A stretch of DNA of 62,545 bases from Actinotalea ferrariae (GTDB taxonomy: Bacteria; Actinomycetota; Actinomycetes; Actinomycetales; Cellulomonadaceae), in the NCBI RefSeq assembly GCF_019733465.1, contig NZ_JACVQL010000050.1, forward strand, positions 1 to 62,545, given 5' to 3'. The notes below the pieces were generated by a model that made no database searches, was not told the DNA's origin, and saw only the letters and a list, made by a program, of their open reading frames with translations. The position numbers and the translations under genes are program-made. Every line of letters starts with the position of its first letter. The first letter of the stretch is position 1. This document shows, piece by piece, positions 23,809-31,578 of this stretch.

Positions 23809-25001
23809 CGGCCACGCAGGTGCGCGCCTTCGGCAGCGCGACCGCTCTGCGTGCCGATGTCGACCGGCTGCGCCGTCGTGCGGACGCGGCCGAGCGCCTG
23901 GCGCGGGCGGTGCGCGGGACCGACGTCGGCTCGTGGACCGGTGAGGCCGCCGACGCGTGCGCCGAGGCCATGGCTGACGCGGCGCGGAACTTCCTCCGTG
24001 CCGCCGACGACGCCCTCGGCGCCGCCTCGGCCATGGACCGGCACGCCGCGGTGGTCGAATGGGCAGACGAGCGACTGGCGGCGGCGGTGCCCACGAGCGC
24101 CGCCGATGCGGACGAGCTGCTCGACGACCTGCGGACCGTGGTCGACCGGTCAGCGCGCTCGGCGGCGGCCGCGCTCGACGCGATCGCGGACGGCATCGAG
24201 CGCATGCCGGACGTGTGGGACCTGATGCGCTTCGCCCGCGAGCGGTACTGGGGCGGGATCGGCGACACGCTCGGCGCCATGGTCGAGAACTCCTGGCAGG
24301 TCCAGCTGTTCCGCCAGATCACGGACCCGGCCGGCCAGGCGGCAGAGCAGCAGGCGATGAGTCAGGCGCTGTGGGCCGGCCTGCGTGAGGACCCCGTCGG
24401 GCTCGCCAAGGACATGGCGGACTGGGACACCTGGCGCACCGACCCGCTGCGGGCGCTCGGCCGTCAGGTCCCGGACATCATCGTGAGCGCGGCGACGGCC
24501 GGCACCGGCACGGCAGCGGCGGCTGGTGCTCGGGTCGCGCGGTCCGCGGAGGCGGCAGGGCGGGCGTCCGCCGTGTCAGCGAAGGACCTCGCGAGGCCCG
24601 GCCCCCGCGGCACACTCGCGCGCGCGACTGCGGCAGGCCACGACGCAGCAGGGCAGCGTTCGCCAGGATGGATGACGCCCGAGGGGTGGCCCGTACCCGA
24701 ATGGCTCGCTGACGCGGCGCGACGCATCCCCGAGGAATGGGGTGTTGGTGCCCCGAACAAGAAGGGCATCGGATTTCGGTGGTACTCCCCGGACTACCAG
24801 TCACACGGAGTTCGCGTCGACGAGGGGCATCCATCGAGTCCGTTCCCGACCCAGCAGATCCACCACGTAGTTGTCCGGAAGGACGGAGCCGTCTTGGGGC
24901 GCGACGGACTACCTTTGACCTCGAGCGTCGCCGTGGAAGCCGAGCGAAGCCACATCCCCCTATCCGAGTGGATGACCTGGTCCGATTGGGGAACGCCGTG
25001 A
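23805..25001 (+). CDS. WXG-type polymorphic toxin with a C-terminal Ntox30-like predicted nuclease domain
   Basis: 398 residues from GTG 23805. The N-terminal 130 residues are helical with W44-T-G46 (GSWTGEAADACAEAM). A middle region (135-230) resembles the pre-toxin part of WXG/LXG toxins, followed by an Ala/Gly linker. The tip (about 320-398) reads GFRWYSPD, VRVDEGHPSSPFPTQQIHHVV, VLGRDGLPL and ERSHIPLSEWMTW. I associate this with polymorphic toxin type 30 (predicted RNase), from memory and not checked. No signal peptide. Codon use becomes less GC-rich in the tip. The stop overlaps the immunity gene (GTGA), typical of a toxin-immunity pair for contact-dependent competition. Confidence 0.82.
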   Translation: MTATQVRAFGSATALRADVDRLRRRADAAERLARAVRGTDVGSWTGEAADACAEAMADAARNFLRAADDALGAASAMDRHAAVVEWADERLAAAVPTSAADADELLDDLRTVVDRSARSAAAALDAIADGIERMPDVWDLMRFARERYWGGIGDTLGAMVENSWQVQLFRQITDPAGQAAEQQAMSQALWAGLREDPVGLAKDMADWDTWRTDPLRALGRQVPDIIVSAATAGTGTAAAAGARVARSAEAAGRASAVSAKDLARPGPRGTLARATAAGHDAAGQRSPGWMTPEGWPVPEWLADAARRIPEEWGVGAPNKKGIGFRWYSPDYQSHGVRVDEGHPSSPFPTQQIHHVVVRKDGAVLGRDGLPLTSSVAVEAERSHIPLSEWMTWSDWGTP

Positions 25002-25420
25002 GAGCCGTTGCTTTCCCGATGATGCGCCTGGAGATCGCCACCGCGGTCGCGTCACTGTCGGACCTCGAGTATCAGCAGCGGGTATGGGTTGGCAAGGAGT
25101 GGCCGGTCGAGGAGTATTACGACAACGTCGAGCGAACCATTCAGTGGCTCTGCGAGGAAACCCCGGCGCTCGGTGAACCGGAGACACTTGTCGGCTCCAT
25201 GCTGTTCGCCGAGGAGGTGTTGCCCATGTCCGCCCTCGCGGCGCAGTTGGCACCGATCATCGAGGACCTGGGCGCGGCTCCCGACGAGGCCTACCTGAAC
25301 GATCCGCGCTGGCCCGGTGTCGTCGCTGCTGCCGCCCGGATGCGCGAGTTGCTCGAAAAGAACGGCGGCTTCCCGATGCCGGCGCGTGGGCTCGCGCCGC
25401 TGCCCCCGGCGCAGCCGTGA
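24998..25420 (+). CDS. SCO4402-like protein, probable immunity protein to the upstream toxin
   Basis: 140 residues from GTG 24998, overlapping the toxin stop. It starts MRAVAFPMMRLEIATAVASL and has EYQQRVWVG, LFAEEVLPMSALA, AYLNDPRWPGVVAAA and NGGFPMPARGLAPLPP. The layout matches the SCO4402 family, which I recall as frequent beside actinobacterial toxins. It is cytosolic and acidic. The gene directly follows the toxin with coupled translation, the standard place for the cognate immunity protein. Its codons include TAT, GTT and TTC/TTT choices rare in neighbours, as in the toxin tip. A shortened paralogue follows. Confidence 0.8.
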   Translation: MRAVAFPMMRLEIATAVASLSDLEYQQRVWVGKEWPVEEYYDNVERTIQWLCEETPALGEPETLVGSMLFAEEVLPMSALAAQLAPIIEDLGAAPDEAYLNDPRWPGVVAAAARMRELLEKNGGFPMPARGLAPLPPAQP

Positions 25421-25428
25421 CGCCCGGC

Positions 25429-25463
25429 GACGACCACGATGCACGGGGACGACCACGATGCAC
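25429..25463. repeat. Two 16-bp direct repeats between the immunity gene and its short paralogue
   Basis: GACGACCACGATGCAC occurs at 25429-25444 and 25448-25463, a period of 19 bp, just after the first immunity gene and before the ribosome-binding site of the second. It may mark slippage or recombination connected with the tandem duplication of the immunity gene. Confidence 0.8.
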
Positions 25464-25474
25464 AGGAGCGCACG

Positions 25475-25756
25475 ATGAAGGACGTGGCGTACCCCGCGAT
25501 GCGCCTTCAGGTGGTCTTCCCCGACGAGGTCTTGCCCATGACCGCGCTCGCGGCACATCTCATTCCTGTGGTCGAGGACGTCGGCATGGTCGAGAGCGCC
25601 GTGTACATCGCTGACCCGCGGTGGGAAGGCGTCGTCGATGCGGCGACGCGCGTGCGTGCTGCCATGGAGCGCAACGGCGGCTTCCCGATGCCCGCGCGCG
25701 GTCTCGCGCCGGTACCCCCGACGCCGCCCGCGGGGGATCCGGCGGGCGACTCATGA
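25475..25756 (+). CDS. Shortened tandem paralogue of the SCO4402-like immunity protein
   Basis: 93 residues from ATG 25475, with Shine-Dalgarno AGGAG 7 bases upstream. Compared with the 140-residue neighbour, the first 11 residues match (MKDVAYPAMRL vs MRAVAFPMMRL). Then 55 residues are missing in frame, after which the two align to the end (VFPDEVLPMTALA, ADPRWEGVVDAA, NGGFPMPARGLAPVPP). The frame and ribosome-binding site are intact and the following gene is coupled to it (ATGA), so it is probably expressed. It may be a second immunity variant, a regulator that pairs with the full-length copy, or a relic in decay. Confidence 0.75.
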   Translation: MKDVAYPAMRLQVVFPDEVLPMTALAAHLIPVVEDVGMVESAVYIADPRWEGVVDAATRVRAAMERNGGFPMPARGLAPVPPTPPAGDPAGDS

Positions 25757-26148
25757 CACCTCACGACGTGTGGGAGCTCGTTCTCCTCAACAGCGTCGAG
25801 GAGGACGCCCCGCTCTGGCAGATCTTGTGGGACATGAACTGCACGTTCCCCGACGTCGCGCCCGAGGAGCGGCGGCGGGCGGCGGGGGAGGCCGTCATCG
25901 CGATGACCGAGGCAGGCCTCGTGGAACTCGGCTGGGGAACACTCTTCGCCGGCGCAGTCACACCGGTCGCCGTCGACGACCCTCACCGTGTGGTCGAGCA
26001 GGACGACATGTGGACGCCCGTCGACAACCATGCGCGGACGGTCCTCGCAAATGCGACCTCGTTCGGTCGGGAGTGCTTCCAGCGACCAGACGGCAAGGCG
26101 GTGCTGGAGGCGATCTTCACGGCAGGTCGCGGCAGTGACGAGACGTGA
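25753..26148 (+). CDS. Uncharacterised 131-residue protein closing the toxin operon
   Basis: 131 residues from ATG 25753, overlapping the preceding stop. It is acidic and cytosolic, with mixed alpha/beta character (ELVLLNSVEEDAPLWQILWD; AAGEAVIAMTEAGLVELGWG; ECFQRPDGKAVLEAIF). I recognise no family. Position in the operon suggests another immunity protein or an accessory factor. The helix-rich EAVIAMTEAGLVEL segment resembles a winged-helix fragment, so a regulator is possible. The operon seems to end here, 27 bp before a convergent gene. Confidence 0.7.
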   Translation: MTPHDVWELVLLNSVEEDAPLWQILWDMNCTFPDVAPEERRRAAGEAVIAMTEAGLVELGWGTLFAGAVTPVAVDDPHRVVEQDDMWTPVDNHARTVLANATSFGRECFQRPDGKAVLEAIFTAGRGSDET

Positions 26149-26175
26149 GCGCCGCCGACCGGCTGGAGCACTCGC

Positions 26176-26622
26176 TCAGGCCTGCGACTCCATCGGCGTC
26201 AGCACGAACACCGGGATGAGTCGGTCGGTCTTGGTCTGGTACTCGGCGTAGTCGGGCCACACCTCGACAGCACGGGCCCACCAGGCGTCGCGCTCCTCGC
26301 CCGACGCCTCGTGCGCCTGGTAGTCCTTCTTGACCGCCCCGTCCTGCAGCTCGACGTGCGGGTTCGCGACGAGGTTGTGGTACCAGGTCGGGTGCTCGGG
26401 AGCGCCACCCTTGGACGCGACGACGGCGTACTCGCCGTCGTGCTCGACGCGCATGAGCGGCGTCTTGCGGAGCTTGCCGGACTTCGCGCCGACCGACGTC
26501 ATGACGATGATCGGAACGCCGCGCAGCGTGTTGGCCTTCTCGCCGTTCGAGGCCTCGAAGGTCTCGGCCTGCTTGCGGGCCCAGTCGGACGTGGAGGGTG
26601 CGTACTCACCGGTCAGAGGCAT
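26176..26622 (-). CDS. F420/deazaflavin-dependent nitroreductase-family protein
   Basis: 148 residues from ATG 26622. It is a split beta-barrel protein of the Ddn family: [53 protein letters not shown] and [16 protein letters not shown] are family signatures; the SGKxRxTPL stretch contacts cofactor F420. Such enzymes reduce nitro compounds, quinones or other electrophiles in actinobacteria. The natural substrate is unknown. It is convergent with the toxin operon and divergent from the second GPP34 gene. Confidence 0.9.
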   Translation of the reverse strand: MPLTGEYAPSTSDWARKQAETFEASNGEKANTLRGVPIIVMTSVGAKSGKLRKTPLMRVEHDGEYAVVASKGGAPEHPTWYHNLVANPHVELQDGAVKKDYQAHEASGEERDAWWARAVEVWPDYAEYQTKTDRLIPVFVLTPMESQA

Positions 26623-26780
26623 GCTTCAGCCAACCACGTCCGACGTCGTGCGCATTCCGAGCGGGCGAGGCCGCCTGGGGCTCAGCCCTGACCTGCTCCG
26701 TCGCGCGGCGGATGCCGAGCGCCGAGAGATTCCGTCGCTCGACCGGTGCCAGGTCGGCCCGGGCTGCCTAGCGTGGACCC

Positions 26781-27461
26781 ATGCTGATCGCCGAAGACCT
26801 GATGCTTCTGCTGCTTGACCCGGCAGGCCGCCCGCGGCCTGACAGCACCAAGCTCGGCCTGGGTCTCGCGGGTGCCGTGATGCTCGACCTCGCGCTGCTC
26901 GAACGCGTCGGGGTCGCGGACGCCGGGGAGCGCGTCAAGGCCGGCCGGGTCATCGTGTTCGACGCGACCCCCACGGGCGACCCGCTGCTCGACGAGGCGA
27001 TGCGGATCTTCGGCGAGCGGGAGGGGCGCAAGCCGCAGGACGTGCTGCCCAAGGTCGCGAAGGGGCTGAAGGGTGCGGTGCTCGACCGGCTCGTAACCGC
27101 GGGCCTCGTGCAGCACGTCGAGGGGCGCACGCTCGGCATCTTCCCGACGCACTCGTGGCCGGCGACCCACGCGCACGGCGCCAACCCGTTCCTCGAGGGC
27201 ATCCGGTCCGTGCTCGTGCACGGGCGCACCCCGACGGACCGCGAGGCGTCGCTCATCTGCCTGCTGCAGGCGCTCGACTGCGTCCCGGCTGTGGTGGGCG
27301 ACGTCGGCCTGCCCAAGCGCGAGCTGCGTCGACGCGCCAAGGCCGTGCGGCCCGACGACACCGCCGGTGTCGCAGTGCGCAAGGCCATCGAGGCCGTGCA
27401 GGCCGCGTCGATGGCCGCGATCACCGCTGCCACTGCGGCAGGCGCGGCCAGCAGCGGCTGA
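26781..27461 (+). CDS. GPP34 (GOLPH3-like) family phosphoprotein, copy 2
   Basis: 226 residues from ATG 26781 (MLIAEDLMLLLLDPAGRP), the same length as copy 1 at 20597-21277 and with the same landmarks: GDPLLDEAMRIF, DRLVTAGLVQHVEGRTLGIFPTHSW and a second half with REASLICLLQALDCV. The two differ at many positions, so the duplication is old. The C-terminus is Ala-rich. Function unknown in bacteria. It converges on the MFS gene at 27603, with a long inverted repeat between. Confidence 0.9.
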   Translation: MLIAEDLMLLLLDPAGRPRPDSTKLGLGLAGAVMLDLALLERVGVADAGERVKAGRVIVFDATPTGDPLLDEAMRIFGEREGRKPQDVLPKVAKGLKGAVLDRLVTAGLVQHVEGRTLGIFPTHSWPATHAHGANPFLEGIRSVLVHGRTPTDREASLICLLQALDCVPAVVGDVGLPKRELRRRAKAVRPDDTAGVAVRKAIEAVQAASMAAITAATAAGAASSG

Positions 27462-27492
27462 CGTCCGCCCGCCCGCGGGGAACCCCCTCCAG

Positions 27493-27585
27493 GATGTGCG
27501 GCGCATGGTGCTGGTGAGGCGGGCGCGACTGATGAGCCGCCGGTCGGGGCGACGTGCGCCTCATCCGTCACAAGCGCCGCACATC
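27493..27585. terminator. Long inverted repeat between convergent GPP34 and MFS genes
   Basis: GATGTGCGGCGC (27493-27504) pairs perfectly with GCGCCGCACATC (27574-27585). Inside, GAGGCGGGCGC-like and GCGCCTC segments can pair further, so the 69-bp interior probably folds into an extended stem. The site suits a bidirectional terminator, although the large interior is unusual. It could also be a degenerate repetitive element. Confidence 0.55.
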
Positions 27586-27602
27586 TCGGGCCGTGCGACG
27601 CG

Positions 27603-28880
27603 TCAGTCGGCGGAGACCAGCGCCGGGCCGGGCACCTCGAGGTCCGCCGGAGCGGCCGCCCGGACCGCCGTGTCCCGTCGCCACGTGCGCGAGACCCCGA
27701 CGAGGAGGAGCGCGCCGGTGACGATGACGCCGAACATGACGACCGCCATCGCGAGCGCGGTCTGGCCGAAGAGGCCGGTGATCGGCGCGATCAGGGCACC
27801 GATACCGAACTGCATCGACCCGAGCAGTGCCGCGGCGCTCCCGGCCCGGTGCCCGTTCGCCGCGAGGGCGATCGCCGGCACCGACGGGAACACGAACCCG
27901 GCCGTCCCGAGGATCGGCACGAGCAGCGCGACGAGCGGCACGAGGCCGCCGTCGGCCAGGGCGACGGCGACGAGCGCCGCGGAGAGCACGACGCCCACGG
28001 CGACGGTGACCGTGAGGATCCGCTCCGCCGAGACACGTCCGACGAGGAAGCCGTTGACCTGGCTGCCGATGGTGATCGCCAGCGACCCGGCGCCGAAGAT
28101 GAACCCGAACTCCTGGGGGTTCAGGTCGAAGCCCTCCTGGAACACGAACGTCGAGGAGCTGACGTAGGTGAACAGGGCGGCGATGTAGAAGCCGGACAGG
28201 AGCGCGAGGCCCATGAACGGGCGGTCCGTGACGAGGCCCCAGTACGAGTGCAGCGCGGCGCGCGTGCCGCCGGTGCGTCGGCGGTCAGCGGGCAGCGACT
28301 CCTTCAGCACGAACAGCACGAGGGCCAGCAGCAGCACGCCGAAGCCCGCGAGCACGCCGAACATCAACCGCCACGAGCCCAGCCGCAGCAGCTGCGCACC
28401 GATGGTCGGCGCGAGGATCGGGGCGAGGCCGACGACGAGCATGAGCCTCGCCATCACCTTGCCCATGGCCACGCCCTCGTAGCGGTCCCGCACGATCGCC
28501 ATCGACACGACCATCCCGGCCGACGCCGCGAAGCCCTGCACGAAGCGGAGCGCTGCCAGGACCTCAACCGACGGGGTCGCCATGATCGCCGCCGACGCGA
28601 CGACGTAGACGGCCAGCGCGGCGATGAGCGGCGGGCGACGCCCGAACGCGTCGGACACCGAGCCGATGAGCAGCTGCCCAAGTGCCAGGCCCGCGAGCGT
28701 CGCCGTGATGGTCAGCTGGACGCTCGCCGCCGTCGTGCGGAGCTCGGTCGTGATCTCGGGGAACGCGGCCAGGTACAGGTCGATCGTGAGAGGGCCGATC
28801 GCCGTCAGCGACGAGACGAGGAGGACGAAGCCCGCGCTCACGCGCTGTCGTGCCGGGGCGGCGTCGGCGAGAGTGGTCAT
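27603..28880 (-). CDS. Bcr/CflA-family MFS multidrug exporter
   Basis: 425 residues from ATG 28880. Twelve transmembrane helices. Family marks are TIDLYLAAFPEI in helix 1, the motif A variant GSVSDAFGRRPPLI after helix 2, IVRDRYEGVAMGKVMA (the RD motif of Bcr/CflA), and LAPTIGAQLLRLGSWRLMF after helix 5. These proton-coupled antiporters export drugs such as bicyclomycin or chloramphenicol and some amino acids. It stands as a single gene, with YciO 57 bp upstream on the same strand. The actual substrate is unknown. Confidence 0.92.
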   Translation of the reverse strand: MTTLADAAPARQRVSAGFVLLVSSLTAIGPLTIDLYLAAFPEITTELRTTAASVQLTITATLAGLALGQLLIGSVSDAFGRRPPLIAALAVYVVASAAIMATPSVEVLAALRFVQGFAASAGMVVSMAIVRDRYEGVAMGKVMARLMLVVGLAPILAPTIGAQLLRLGSWRLMFGVLAGFGVLLLALVLFVLKESLPADRRRTGGTRAALHSYWGLVTDRPFMGLALLSGFYIAALFTYVSSSTFVFQEGFDLNPQEFGFIFGAGSLAITIGSQVNGFLVGRVSAERILTVTVAVGVVLSAALVAVALADGGLVPLVALLVPILGTAGFVFPSVPAIALAANGHRAGSAAALLGSMQFGIGALIAPITGLFGQTALAMAVVMFGVIVTGALLLVGVSRTWRRDTAVRAAAPADLEVPGPALVSAD

Positions 28881-28937
28881 GACGGCGCAACATCAGGACG
28901 AATCGGCAGCATTCCCGCATCCCGACGGGTGGACGGT

Positions 28938-29558
28938 TCAGAAGCGCCCCGGGTCGCCGGCTCCCTCGCGGACGACCTCCGGGTAGCCCTCGGACCAGTC
29001 GACGACCGTGGTCGGCACGGTCCCGCAGTCGCCCGCGTCCACGACGGCGTCGACCACGTGGTCGAGCTCCTCCTTGATGGGCCAGCCCTCGGTGAGCGGC
29101 TCCTCGTGGTCCGGGAGCAGCAGGGTGCTCGACAGCATCGGCGTGCCCAGCTCGCGCACGAGCGCCATGGCCACGGGATGGTCCGGGATGCGCACGCCCA
29201 CCGTCTTCTTCTTGGGGTGCGCGAGCCGCCGCGGCACCTCCTTGGTCGCCGGGAGGATGAATGTGTACGGACCCGGCGTGGCCGCCTTGATGGCGCGGAA
29301 CGCCGAGTTGTCGAGGATGACGAACTGCCCGAGCTGCGCGAAGTCGGCGCACATGAGCGTGAAGTGGTGGCGGTCGCCCAGGCCGCGGATGCGCTTGATG
29401 CGGTCGCCGCCGGTCGGGCTGTCGAGGCGCGCGCCGAGCGCGTAGCAGGAGTCCGTCGGGTAGGCGATGAGCGCGTCCTGGTCCCGCAGGAGCGCGGTGA
29501 GCTGGGCGATGCTGCGAGGTTGCGGGTTCTGGGGATGGACGTCGAAGTAGCGCGCCAC
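28938..29558 (-). CDS. Sua5/YciO/YrdC-family protein (YciO type)
   Basis: 206 residues from the start at 29558 (MARYFDVHPQNPQPRSI). The FDVHPxNPQxRxI head and YPTDSCYALGARL, ATPGPYTFILPATKEVPRRL, KKKTVGVRIPDHP and SSTLLLPDHEEP mark the YciO branch rather than TsaC/Sua5. TsaC relatives make threonylcarbamoyl-AMP for tRNA t6A; YciO has similar, weaker chemistry, and its role is unsettled. A KRIRG-type RNA-binding stretch is present (DRIKRIRGLGDRHHFT). It lies upstream of the Bcr/CflA gene, with no clear functional link. Confidence 0.9.
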   Translation of the reverse strand: MARYFDVHPQNPQPRSIAQLTALLRDQDALIAYPTDSCYALGARLDSPTGGDRIKRIRGLGDRHHFTLMCADFAQLGQFVILDNSAFRAIKAATPGPYTFILPATKEVPRRLAHPKKKTVGVRIPDHPVAMALVRELGTPMLSSTLLLPDHEEPLTEGWPIKEELDHVVDAVVDAGDCGTVPTTVVDWSEGYPEVVREGAGDPGRF

Positions 29559-29684
29559 GGTGCCTCCTCGGTCGACGCGGTCACGCTACCGCCGGTGCCC
29601 CGGCCGGGCGACGTGCACGACGGCGGTCGTCCACAGGCGCTCGTACGGCCGTACCGCGCGCCTGGTGCCCGTTGCTAGGGTCCC

Positions 29685-30296
29685 GTGACCATGGACGGGC
29701 GGGCGATTCGCGGTGATGTGCGCCGTTTCCGCGCGCGTCTGGCGGGTCTGGTCCTGGTGGGGGTCGTGGCCGTCGGCGGCTGCACGCCGTCGGACCCAGA
29801 CCCGACGCCGTCGCCGGACGTGACGACCGCGAGCCCGACGCCGACTCCCAGCCCGACGGCCGAGGCGCTGAGTCCGCCGGAGCGGCCGGCGGAGATGGAT
29901 CTGGTAGACGAAGCCGGAGCGGTTGCAGCCGCTCGCTATTTCATGGAGCTGTTCGGCTACCTCCTCCGTTCCGGCGACGCCGTGGAGTGGGACACGGTGA
30001 GCGGACAGAGCTGTGACTTCTGCGCCAACGCCAAGGCGCGAGCGACCGAGGTCTACGGCGCGGGTCACGTCATCGACGGCGGCGCGCTGACCACCGGCGA
30101 TGCCGCCGTTCTCGGGCATGACGCTGCGATCAACACCTACGCCGTCGAGGTGGAGTACCAGTTCGCCGCCGGAGCGCGGCGGGACGCGGACGGTGGCGTC
30201 GTTGAGGAGATCGATGCCGAAGCCGGGACTGCGGTTCTGGATGTGACCCCCTCGTCGCGCGGCTGGATCCTCGTCGAGGGAAGCGGCGGATCGTGA
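29685..30296 (+). CDS. DUF6318-like lipoprotein
   Basis: 203 residues from GTG 29685 (ATG 29691 is an equal candidate). A lipoprotein signal with VGGC lipobox (Cys near residue 33) is followed by a Pro/Thr/Ser spacer, PTPSPDVTTASPTPTPSPT. A folded domain then has YFMELFGYLLRSGDAVEWDTVSGQSCDFC with paired Cys. This resembles the DUF6318 nuclear-transport-factor-like domain of actinobacterial lipoproteins. It is anchored outside the membrane. Its stop overlaps the next gene (GTGA), so the two are made together. Confidence 0.82.
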   Translation: MTMDGRAIRGDVRRFRARLAGLVLVGVVAVGGCTPSDPDPTPSPDVTTASPTPTPSPTAEALSPPERPAEMDLVDEAGAVAAARYFMELFGYLLRSGDAVEWDTVSGQSCDFCANAKARATEVYGAGHVIDGGALTTGDAAVLGHDAAINTYAVEVEYQFAAGARRDADGGVVEEIDAEAGTAVLDVTPSSRGWILVEGSGGS

Positions 30297-31159
30297 GGCG
30301 CACGACGGTCGGTTGTCTCGTCGGCTTGCTCGTCGCCGTCAACAGCAGTGCCGCAGCGGCCGACGGAGGAGGGCAGTGGTACGACGCCGTCGCCGGCGAG
30401 GAATCCGTCGTCGTCGGCGGTAAGAGGTCGGACGATCCGGTAGTTCAACCGATCAGCACGAGGCCCAGTCCTGAACCTCATGTCTATGAGCGCATTCCCC
30501 GCGCCTTCTGCGGTACCGGCGATGCTTCGGCCACCCCGGGGAGAGCTTGCGTCGACGACACGGCATCCGGTGTGGTCGACGTGGTGTGCGCGGACGGCGC
30601 TGAGTCCCTCGACCCGCTGTACCGGCGGGACGTCGACCCGGTCACCGGCGAGGGCGTCGGTCCGTGGGTGCAGGTGGACGACGGTGGTTGCCCGGAGGAC
30701 GTGGCGCCGACGATCGTGCTGAGCGCGGAGGAGTTCCGGCGGTTGCCTCTGACGGCGTCGGTGCCGTCGTTCCAGCCGGGCGACGGTCGCGGGCTGGTGA
30801 ACATGGACCTGATCGCGTTCACCGACCCCGCGCCGCAGGTGCTCACGACGTCGGTGCTCGGTGTGCCGGTGACGGTCCGGGCGACGCCGGCGCAGTTCAG
30901 CTGGGACTTCGGCGACGGGTCGGCTCCCTTCGTCACGTCGGACCCTGGCCGGCCGTGGCCGGACCACACCGTCGGGCACCCCTACGCGCGGCCGGGCTCG
31001 TACTCCGTGCAGCTCACGACGACGTGGACCGGGGAGTACCAGGTCGACGGCGCCGGCCCGTGGCTCGTCGTCGACGGCACCGCCCAGACCACCTCGCCGC
31101 CCTTCCCGGCGACGGTCGAGGAGGCGCGAGCCCGCCTCGTCGCCGGAGCGCAGCCCTGA
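30293..31159 (+). CDS. Secreted protein with PKD-like domain
   Basis: 288 residues from GTG 30293, coupled to the DUF6318-like lipoprotein. A Sec signal peptide (MRRTTVGCLVGLLVAVNSSAAAA) is followed by a Cys-containing region (FCGTGDASATPGRACVDD and VVCADGAESLDPLY, probably two disulfides), then a PKD-like beta domain (AQFSWDFGDGSAPFVTSDPG, HPYARPGSYSVQLTTTWTGEY). This two-gene pair of DUF6318-like lipoprotein plus PKD protein recurs in Micrococcales, as far as I recall. The role is unknown; an extracellular or cell-wall binding function is likely. Confidence 0.8.
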   Translation: MRRTTVGCLVGLLVAVNSSAAAADGGGQWYDAVAGEESVVVGGKRSDDPVVQPISTRPSPEPHVYERIPRAFCGTGDASATPGRACVDDTASGVVDVVCADGAESLDPLYRRDVDPVTGEGVGPWVQVDDGGCPEDVAPTIVLSAEEFRRLPLTASVPSFQPGDGRGLVNMDLIAFTDPAPQVLTTSVLGVPVTVRATPAQFSWDFGDGSAPFVTSDPGRPWPDHTVGHPYARPGSYSVQLTTTWTGEYQVDGAGPWLVVDGTAQTTSPPFPATVEEARARLVAGAQP

Positions 31160-31221
31160 CCACAGAGCCCTCGGGCCCCGAAGCGGACGGACAGCGGGGC
31201 TCCCAAGCGCGCCGTCGGCTC

Positions 31222-31578
31222 GTGCTCGCCGCGGCGGCGGTCACCGTCGTCGCGGCGGGACTTGCGGTGTCACGCGCCGACGGCCTCGCGGCAGACCTCG
31301 TGGGTGGTGCCCTGTACACCGCGCTGCTGTACGTCCTCGTGGCCGTCCTCGCCCCGCGCGCCCGCTCCCGGGTCGTCGGGCTCGCCGCCTTCGGGCTCAG
31401 CGCGGCCGTCGAGCTACTTCAGCTCACCGACGTGCCGCGCACCCTCGTCGAGCAGGCGCCGCCGCTCGCCTACGTGCTCGGGAGCACCTTCGTGGCGACG
31501 GACCTCGCCGCCTACGCCGTCGGCGCGCTCGCGGCCACGGCCGTGGACGTCACCGTCCGCGGTCGCCGCCCGGGCTGA
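31222..31578 (+). CDS. DUF2809 membrane protein
   Basis: 118 residues if GTG 31222 is the start. The open frame and family similarity run up to about CTG 31156, which overlaps the stop of the preceding gene (CTGA) and would give 140 residues; no ATG, GTG or TTG lies between. Four helices are predicted. GLAADLVGGALYTALLYVLV, SAAVELLQLTDVP and VLGSTFVATDLAAYAVG are DUF2809 features. Function unknown. Its last 29 bases overlap the end of the convergent methyltransferase gene. Confidence 0.75.
   Translation: MLAAAAVTVVAAGLAVSRADGLAADLVGGALYTALLYVLVAVLAPRARSRVVGLAAFGLSAAVELLQLTDVPRTLVEQAPPLAYVLGSTFVATDLAAYAVGALAATAVDVTVRGRRPG

Noticed and set aside
17509-26148. Complete type VII secretion cluster
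   Set aside because: Only substrates and partners are here; no EccB, EccC, EccD or MycP-like gene is seen.
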